Positions 1 through 4,925 of a stretch of DNA of 6,548 nucleotides are shown here, in pieces (positions within the stretch are counted from its first letter, which is position 1; the number at the start of each line of letters is the position of its first letter). The notes beneath the pieces were generated by a model that saw only the letters and a program-made list of their open reading frames with translations, did no database searches and was not told the origin of the DNA. Source of the stretch: Kiritimatiellia bacterium (lineage in GTDB: Bacteria > Verrucomicrobiota > Kiritimatiellia > RFP12 > UBA1067); assembly GCA_017508315.1 (NCBI GenBank), contig JAFVZE010000340.1, positions 1 to 6,548 on the forward strand, read 5' to 3'. A program made the position numbers and the translations under genes.

Positions 1-418
1 CGCTCCGAACAGGGCCGGTGTTCTCGCCGAAGACGATGTGCGCGAACTCAGGGGGTTCGGCGAAATGTGCAGGGCCCTTTTCGTCAACGAGGTGACCGGG
101 GACGGCAAGCCGTTCAACATGGTGGAGATGCGCGAGGATCTCGCGAACGGCGAACAGGTCGACGGCTGGCGGATTCTTGCCGACGGCAGGGAGATCCTTT
201 CCGGCAGGTCGATCGGCTATCGCCGGATGAGACTTCTTGAAAAGCCGATCTCCCCGTCGAAAATCTCGCTTGAGATTACCGCGCACGGCGGCGCGTTGCG
301 TCCGGTCTCCCTGCGCCGCTACTATGTCGAGCCGGATCTGGCCCGCACCATCCTCGCCGCCACCGGCGACTGCGGCGAGACGGATACGGCGAAGGGTCTG
401 GAAGGCAAAACGCTCTGA
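1..418 (+). CDS. alpha-L-fucosidase (GH29), C-terminal fragment
   Basis: This is the 3' end of a gene that begins left of the window. The reading frame is open from position 2 and gives 138 residues before TGA at 416-418. The first residues (APNRAGVLAEDDVRELRGFG) match the end of the GH29 catalytic barrel, where families show a (N)xPPnxxGl-x-xxDvxxLxxfG pattern. What follows, about fragment residues 37-103, looks like the usual C-terminal beta-sandwich of GH29 enzymes: FNMVEMREDLANGEQV, then a W-R-I-L strand, then SIGYRRMRLL and the final RPVSLRRYYV strand. Known enzymes of this family release terminal alpha-L-fucose from glycans with retention of configuration. The catalytic Asp nucleophile and acid/base lie upstream and cannot be seen. 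About 30 residues follow the sandwich (from EPDLARTILA), a longer tail than usual, without a recognisable motif. The GTG at 38 is internal and is not the start. The PPN-like motif hints at the plant-FUC1-like branch of GH29, but that is tentative. Confidence 0.82.
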   Translation, partial: APNRAGVLAEDDVRELRGFGEMCRALFVNEVTGDGKPFNMVEMREDLANGEQVDGWRILADGREILSGRSIGYRRMRLLEKPISPSKISLEITAHGGALRPVSLRRYYVEPDLARTILAATGDCGETDTAKGLEGKTL

Positions 419-423
419 TTCCC

Positions 424-429
424 GGTGAG
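424..429 (+). promoter_or_regulatory. possible ribosome binding site for the small ORF
   Basis: GGTGAG lies 10 bases before the ATG at 440, just after the fucosidase stop. It favours 440 over the in-frame ATG at 452, whose nearest purine-rich stretch (442-449) is too close to act as a binding site. The match is weak. Confidence 0.35.
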
Positions 430-439
430 AATTTGCGGG

Positions 440-553
440 ATGGTGGTGAAAATGAGCAGACAGATCGAATGGAAGATCGATCTGATGACGGAACTGTACG
501 GTCTTGAAACCGCAAACGGAATGCCGAAATCCGAAGAGAGGTCTGGAAAATGA
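440..553 (+). CDS. possible small protein of 37 residues
   Basis: This short ORF reads MVVKMSRQIEWKIDLMTELY, continues to ETANGMPKSEERSGK and stops at TGA 551-553. That TGA overlaps the ATG (550-552) of the following giant gene in an ATGA arrangement, which usually means translational coupling. It lies in the same frame as the upstream fucosidase, just past that gene's stop, so it could also be a decayed or read-through extension of it. Codon choice (GAA, ATC, CTG, CCG, AAA) resembles the neighbours. The peptide is charged, has no signal peptide or membrane segment, and could form a short amphipathic helix over MSRQIEWKIDLMTELY. I do not recognise a family. If translated, its likeliest job is as a coupling or leader peptide for the downstream gene. 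An alternative start is ATG 452 (33 residues). Confidence 0.35.
   Translation: MVVKMSRQIEWKIDLMTELYGLETANGMPKSEERSGK
461..484. repeat. perfect 8-bp inverted repeat (hairpin)
   Basis: CAGATCGA at 461-468 is the exact reverse complement of TCGATCTG at 477-484, separated by an 8-base loop (ATGGAAGA). The right arm includes the palindrome GATCGATC (475-482), and AGATCGA also occurs as a direct repeat at 462 and 474. No T-run follows, so this is not an intrinsic terminator. In the transcript it would form a stem-loop about 65 bases before the start of the giant gene, inside the small ORF. A role in mRNA processing or translation is possible but unproven. Confidence 0.5.
536..541 (+). promoter_or_regulatory. 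ribosome binding site of the giant beta-helix gene
   Basis: GAGAGG, a good Shine-Dalgarno-like sequence, sits 8 bases before ATG 550. It supports that start over the later in-frame ATGs at 571 and 574, which would shorten the signal peptide and remove its basic N-terminus. Confidence 0.65.
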
Positions 554-3500
554 ACAAGTTGACAGGTGCAATGATGGTGGTTGCCTGTGCGAAATTTGCG
601 TGGGCAGGGAGCGTCTCGCTCTCCAATCCCGCCGGCGGCGGCTGCTGGAACGATCCTGCGACATGGAGCGGAGGCGTCCTGCCTGCGGCGGGCGATGATC
701 TTTTGATCGAGCCGGCGGGTGACATTACGCTTTCGCTCGCCGCCGACGTTGCGGTCGACTTCAGGTCATTGGTGTTACGGCCGTCGAACGGTCTCGACAG
801 GCATGCGTCGCTTACGTTCGATGCCGGAACGCATTCTCTTCTGCTGCCCTGTTCCGCCGAAGGACGGTACGCCGAAATCCCGTTTCTGATCGCGGACGGC
901 GGATTGAAATGGAACGGCAATCCGAACGAGTTTCTTGAGGTTGTTGATTCCGACATCGCCGCGGAACTCAAAGGCAAGGCGGCTCCCGTCAAACTGGACA
1001 AGGCCAGATTCACGCTTTCACAGACGGCGCGGGGTGCGGTGTTCCGGCTCGAACGCGGCACGTTCAACGCGTACGATCCGGACGGAACGGCGTATGAAGG
1101 TCGCCGGTTGAGATTCCAGAATTATGCGCAAGGATCGCGCTTTGAGGCCTGCGGCGGCACGACTTTGGAATGGCCGTCGATCGTTTCCGGATGGAACTAT
1201 CCGGGCGGTTTCCTTTTCGATGGCGCGAACGTCAATATACACGGCAACGCCGCATTCGGCAACGCCAACCGTTATTACCCCAACGGTATTGCGGTCGTTT
1301 CCGCGACAAATTCGACCATCAATGTTTCGGGGATTATGGGGTTGTACGGTAAACTCGAACATCTCGGGGAGGTGATGAATATCTTTGACCGGTGCGGCAT
1401 GTCGGTCGGGACGCTCGTGTCGGACTGGGGAGCGAACGCGATATTCAGCAACTGCAGGCTGGCGGTTTCCCTGTCGACCGTCATAGGAGAGTATGGCGCC
1501 GGATCGGTAACGGAAGCGGTTTTTGACGGCGGCGAGTATTTTCTCGCGGCGCCGAAAATCGGGATGCAGGCCTCCGCCGGCGGCAGGCTGTCCGTCCGGG
1601 GCGGAGCCGTCGTTGAGTTCGGCAAGCCGGTGCCGAACGATGCCGGGCAGCATATAGGTTGGCGCGGCACCGGCGTCGTCGATGTTGTGAACGGCACCCT
1701 GAGGACGGAAAACAAACTTTACCACTCTCTTTATGTCGGAGCCTACGGAGACGATTACGGCACGGGCTCCGGCGTTCTCAACGTATATGAAGGCGGTCGG
1801 GTGGTTCAGCGGACGGAGAACGCGATAGAGACGGACGGAATCGCGGTCGGCGGTGTAGGATACGGTGTTCTGAACGTCTGCGGCGGAGATGTTTTTGCGA
1901 TGAAGATCCATGTCGGCTGGAAAGATGCGTGCCGGCATTCCCTGACGCAGGAGGTCCGCCAGACAGGAGGCCGGGTGCGCACCGACGGCGATTCCGCGAC
2001 GTATTCCTATGTCGGACTTGCCGCATACGCAGGATGCGGTTTTGTCGAATTCGACACCAGAAATGTCCCTCAGCGTGCGGCATACTATCTTGACGGGGGC
2101 GTTCTGGAGACGGCCCGCATATACGGCGGGCTCGGTTCGGCGTGCCGGGGCGGATCGGGATATTCGAAATTTTCAGCCGACGGAGGCGTCCTGATGCAGA
2201 ACGCGTCTCCCGGCCCGTACCGTTCGATGACGGGATTCGATCTCGCCGAGTTCGGCGACAAGGGGCTTGTGTTCGATTCAAACGGCTATGATGTCGGAAT
2301 CGATCAGGATCTCGTCGACAAGGCGGGCGAAAGCGGTGTTTTCGTCAAGACCGGATGGGGTGAACTTTCGTATACCGGCGTCTGTTCCGTCGCGTCGCTC
2401 CGTATCGAGGGCGGCGGGTTCAAGGTGGAAAACGGCGCAATCATCCGATCCGCCGTCGCCGTCGGCGAAGATGCGGCACTCTCGCTTGAAGGCGGCATAG
2501 AGTCGCTCGAGCTGCCTTCGCTCGCGATCACCAACGGAATCGTCCGTCTCGATCCCGGCGACCGGATAACCGTCAACGGCGACTTTTCGGCAGACGGTTT
2601 CAATGTGCTTTTCACTGAAGAGCCGGAGATGGGTGAAGTTCAGGAAGTTCTTGCCGTCAACGGCACGGTGGACGAAGAAACCCGCAAAGCGATTGAACGC
2701 GCGTTTACCGATGTTCATGCGGGCGATGACTCCTGCATGGACGTGGAGATCGGAACGAGTGGCGGGCGAACGGTCGTTTCCGTCAGGCGAATCGGGTGCG
2801 CCGCGCCGATAGGTGAAGAGAAGACAAGCCTCTGGAAAGGTTCGGGCGGTTGGTCCGATCCGTCCAACTGGGAGCCTTCCGGCGTCCCCGGGACCGAAAA
2901 CAAAGCGGCGTTTTCCGACGCCGGTTCCGCGTCGGTGACGGTGGGGGCGGAGGCGCTCGTCGGAGCGATTGCGTTTACGGCCGGCGACCATAGGATCGAA
3001 GGGAGCGGCGTCATCGGAATCGCGGCGGGAGAAGGGGCCGCCGAAGTATCTTCCGCGGGCGGCGCCAATACCGTTTCCGTGCCGGTCCGGTTCGATTCAA
3101 AAGTGAAAATTCCGGTGGAAGAAGGTTCGGTGCTCGATTTTGAGGGGGCTGTCGGCGGCCCCGGTTTTGAAAAGACGGGGCTCGGCACGCTCCGGCTCGG
3201 CAACGCGAACGCTTTTGGGGCTGCGCTGTCGCATTCCGAAGGTACCCTGTCGCTTGGCTGCGGCGCCTCGCTCGGAGAGCGCGAAATTCCGGCGTTGCGC
3301 TTTACCGGCGGTGTTCTTGCGGTTTCCAACGAAACGGGCGCGGCGGTTTCGCTGCGGCGTCATGTCGAGATGGACTCCGGCCAGGTTCCGGTTGTGTTCA
3401 ACGCGTCGACGGATGCTTCGGTCGCGCTCAGACCGCTTTCGGGACCCGTGGTCAAGCGCGGCGCGGGAACGTTGACTTTCGAGTTCAGCGAAGTTCAAAA

Positions 3501-4905
3501 CACGTTTCCTTCGGGTCAAAGCGTTCCGGACAGTTCTTATGAAGTCGGCTTCGACGCAAACGGCTCCCTTTCGTCCGATACGCAGCCGCCCGGCTCGCTG
3601 GTGGTCGCCGAGGGACGGTTGCGGCTTGCCGCGAAGGAAGGATCTCTAAACACGCCGAAGATAACGTTTGACAGGCCGGTTGTTGTCGGAGCCCGCTATC
3701 GCGACGCGAAAGCCGCTCCGATACTGGAATTGAACGGCGTCGCAGTCCTTGTTAACCATTTTTACGGCAGTGATCTGGTCGTTGGGATGGGTATGGGCGG
3801 TTCGGCGACTCCGCATCTGAACGATTGCGCCTTGGTCATGAGCAATGCCACGCTCGCGACTCAAGCCGGTTACGGCTATCCGCAGATAGGTCAATATACG
3901 GGAGACGGGGTGACTCCGCGCCTGTCGATGGCGAATTCGCGGTTTGTTGCGGAAAACCAGGTCTATTTCGGTGGACGCAACGGCACGAAAAACGTCCGTC
4001 TGGAGGCGGTGGATTCCGTGATCGATTACGGCAATGCGTTCTATGTCACGGGCGGACTTGCGGGGGATGTCGCAAATACGGTCATAACATCGGATCGCGC
4101 CGAGAAAAATCTGTCCGTGAGCTACAATTACGCGGGCGAGCGACCTGCCGGGGGGTATCTGCGTCTTGCCGCAGGATCCGAGCTCCACGTGAACCGTGTG
4201 AAATGGTGCCGTCCCGACACCGCTCCGGATGCGCCGTATGTCGGAGATTTCCGGCTGATTTTCGACGATGCGGCATGGACGGTCGGCGAATCGGATATCG
4301 CGCTTGAATATACCGGTAACAACAGGCTCGTCGATCCGAATCTTTTCTCGGTCGAATGCCGGAAGGGCGGTCTGCGCCTTCCGGTGCTTGCCGGCCGCAC
4401 TTTCAGCTCCGATTGCCGTTTCTTCGGCGAGGGCGGAATCGTGAAGACCGGCGGCGGAACGCTCAAGTTCGGCAACGGCGCGTATGATCTTTCCGGCGTC
4501 ACCCGCATCGAGGAAGGTACGCTCGATCTGAGCGACGCCGGAACGGTGACCAATGCGGTCTTTGCCGGTTCGGGAACGATTCGCGGAGCGACTTTCGGGC
4601 GCGGCGTGTGCATCGATCCGGGTATCGGCGCGGGTTGGACGACGGGCGATGTTCCGGTTCTGGAAAATTGTTCGTTCTCCGGGACTTTGCATGTGAAGAT
4701 CGATCCGTCGCTCGCTTCTTCGCTCAAGCCCTCGGCGACGGGAGTCGCCGTCGCGCGGTTTACCGGAACGCCGCCCGATGTTTCGCGCTGGCGCGTGAGC
4801 AGGATCTGGGACGGGGAAAAGGGTGTGCGCGGCCGCTTTGAGGTGCAGGGCGATACCGTCCGCATGACGGTCGACCGCTTTGGTTTCTCGGTTATTGTCA
4901 GATAA
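550..4905 (+). CDS. giant exported beta-helix protein with autotransporter-associated (PATR) repeats, no barrel
   Basis: This 1451-residue protein starts at ATG 550 and ends at TAA 4903-4905. Residues 1-19 form a Sec signal peptide (K3, hydrophobic 4-18, A-W-A cleavage before G20), although K15 interrupts the hydrophobic stretch. Two units follow. Each opens with a tryptophan motif: CWNDPATWSGGVLP at 32-45 and WSDPSNWEPSGVP at 768-780. Unit one carries VG/GVLNV-type repeats at about 345-449. KTGxGxL-type passenger-associated repeats occur near 597-610, 873-903, 967-979 and 1297-1333; the last reads IVKTGGGTLKFGN ... EEGTLDLSDAG. These repeats belong to the autotransporter-associated beta-strand family and imply a right-handed beta-helix. 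The C-terminus (GDTVRMTVDRFGFSVIVR) is neither an autotransporter barrel nor a PEP-CTERM tail, and there is no LPXTG. With 19 cysteines after the signal peptide it is cysteine-rich for a passenger. No catalytic motif is visible. It is probably a surface or released structural or binding protein; its exact function is unknown. It lies between two glycan-degrading genes and is probably co-transcribed with them. Confidence 0.85.
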   Translation: MNKLTGAMMVVACAKFAWAGSVSLSNPAGGGCWNDPATWSGGVLPAAGDDLLIEPAGDITLSLAADVAVDFRSLVLRPSNGLDRHASLTFDAGTHSLLLPCSAEGRYAEIPFLIADGGLKWNGNPNEFLEVVDSDIAAELKGKAAPVKLDKARFTLSQTARGAVFRLERGTFNAYDPDGTAYEGRRLRFQNYAQGSRFEACGGTTLEWPSIVSGWNYPGGFLFDGANVNIHGNAAFGNANRYYPNGIAVVSATNSTINVSGIMGLYGKLEHLGEVMNIFDRCGMSVGTLVSDWGANAIFSNCRLAVSLSTVIGEYGAGSVTEAVFDGGEYFLAAPKIGMQASAGGRLSVRGGAVVEFGKPVPNDAGQHIGWRGTGVVDVVNGTLRTENKLYHSLYVGAYGDDYGTGSGVLNVYEGGRVVQRTENAIETDGIAVGGVGYGVLNVCGGDVFAMKIHVGWKDACRHSLTQEVRQTGGRVRTDGDSATYSYVGLAAYAGCGFVEFDTRNVPQRAAYYLDGGVLETARIYGGLGSACRGGSGYSKFSADGGVLMQNASPGPYRSMTGFDLAEFGDKGLVFDSNGYDVGIDQDLVDKAGESGVFVKTGWGELSYTGVCSVASLRIEGGGFKVENGAIIRSAVAVGEDAALSLEGGIESLELPSLAITNGIVRLDPGDRITVNGDFSADGFNVLFTEEPEMGEVQEVLAVNGTVDEETRKAIERAFTDVHAGDDSCMDVEIGTSGGRTVVSVRRIGCAAPIGEEKTSLWKGSGGWSDPSNWEPSGVPGTENKAAFSDAGSASVTVGAEALVGAIAFTAGDHRIEGSGVIGIAAGEGAAEVSSAGGANTVSVPVRFDSKVKIPVEEGSVLDFEGAVGGPGFEKTGLGTLRLGNANAFGAALSHSEGTLSLGCGASLGEREIPALRFTGGVLAVSNETGAAVSLRRHVEMDSGQVPVVFNASTDASVALRPLSGPVVKRGAGTLTFEFSEVQNTFPSGQSVPDSSYEVGFDANGSLSSDTQPPGSLVVAEGRLRLAAKEGSLNTPKITFDRPVVVGARYRDAKAAPILELNGVAVLVNHFYGSDLVVGMGMGGSATPHLNDCALVMSNATLATQAGYGYPQIGQYTGDGVTPRLSMANSRFVAENQVYFGGRNGTKNVRLEAVDSVIDYGNAFYVTGGLAGDVANTVITSDRAEKNLSVSYNYAGERPAGGYLRLAAGSELHVNRVKWCRPDTAPDAPYVGDFRLIFDDAAWTVGESDIALEYTGNNRLVDPNLFSVECRKGGLRLPVLAGRTFSSDCRFFGEGGIVKTGGGTLKFGNGAYDLSGVTRIEEGTLDLSDAGTVTNAVFAGSGTIRGATFGRGVCIDPGIGAGWTTGDVPVLENCSFSGTLHVKIDPSLASSLKPSATGVAVARFTGTPPDVSRWRVSRIWDGEKGVRGRFEVQGDTVRMTVDRFGFSVIVR
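640..711 (+). other. N-terminal W-x-D-P-x-x-W cap motif, unit 1
   Basis: Residues 31-54 of the giant protein hold W33-N-D-P-A-T-W39, then GGVLPAAGDDLLIE. This is the W..P..W..G.xP...D pattern that opens many secreted PATR-repeat proteins. It recurs at the head of the second unit. Confidence 0.6.
1582..1896 (+). repeat. VG/GVLNV-type beta-helix repeats (T5SS/PEP-CTERM-associated type)
   Basis: Residues 345-449 of the giant protein repeat a pattern of small-residue turns and valine strands: GRLSVRGGAVV, TGVVDVVNGTLRTE, LYVGAYGDDYGTGSGVLNV then YEGGRVV, and IAVGGVGYGVLNVCGGDVF. The VGxxGxGxLxVxGG spacing matches the repeat known from type V secretion passengers and PEP-CTERM proteins. Such repeats build successive rungs of a beta-helix. 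The repeats are diverged at DNA level, so this is an old protein repeat and not recent tandem duplication. Confidence 0.6.
2827..2925 (+). other. W-x-D-P-x-x-W cap motif, unit 2
   Basis: Residues 760-792 (SLWKGSGGWSDPSNWEPSGV and on to the strand KAAFSDAG) repeat the opening motif of the protein. They are preceded by a closing segment (GGRTVVSVRRIG, 738-749) that resembles the protein's own C-terminal strands. This marks the boundary between two PATR-type units fused in one chain. Confidence 0.6.
3166..3258 (+). repeat. best-preserved PATR repeat of the central part
   Basis: Residues 873-903 read FEKTGLGTLRLGNANAFGAA followed by LSHSEGTLSLG. This matches the passenger-associated-transport-repeat pattern (K-T-G-x-G-T-L-x-L-x-x-x-N-x-[YF]-x-G ... 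G-T-L-x-L-G) almost in full. The other copies at 2338-2379, 3448-3486 and 4438-4548 are partial or more diverged. Confidence 0.7.
4438..4548 (+). repeat. C-terminal PATR repeat
   Basis: Residues 1297-1333 contain IVKTGGGTLKFGNGAYDLSG and then a T-R-I-E-E-G-T-L-D-L-S segment, a full repeat close to the C-terminus. In classical autotransporters such a repeat lies just before the junction and the barrel. Here only about 118 residues follow and they do not look like a 12-strand barrel. Confidence 0.65.
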
Positions 4906-4911
4906 GCTGAT

Positions 4912-4922
4912 GGGGGGGTGGA
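4912..4922 (+). promoter_or_regulatory. ribosome binding region of the hydrolase gene, with a G7 tract
   Basis: The 20-bp gap after the giant gene holds a run of seven G (4912-4918) followed by TGGA, ending 3 bases before ATG 4926. A GGGG or GGTGGA match to the anti-Shine-Dalgarno is possible from either part. The homopolymer makes the effective spacing ambiguous. Confidence 0.45.
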
Positions 4923-4925
4923 AAA

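Noticed and set aside
461..500. Intrinsic terminator after the fucosidase
   Set aside because: The stem-loop at 461-484 is followed by ATGACGG, not by a T-run.
559..587. TTGACA at 559-564 as a -35 box
   Set aside because: It lies inside the signal-peptide codons of the giant gene and no TATAAT-like sequence is found about 17 bases downstream.
276..1938. Minus-strand ORFs at 276-1067 and 1018-1938
   Set aside because: They are shadows of the fucosidase and giant gene, with low-complexity composition and no recognisable domain.
3646..4692. Minus-strand ORF of 348 codons
   Set aside because: It lies wholly inside the giant gene, whose frame holds clear repeat motifs. Composition is that of an antisense shadow.
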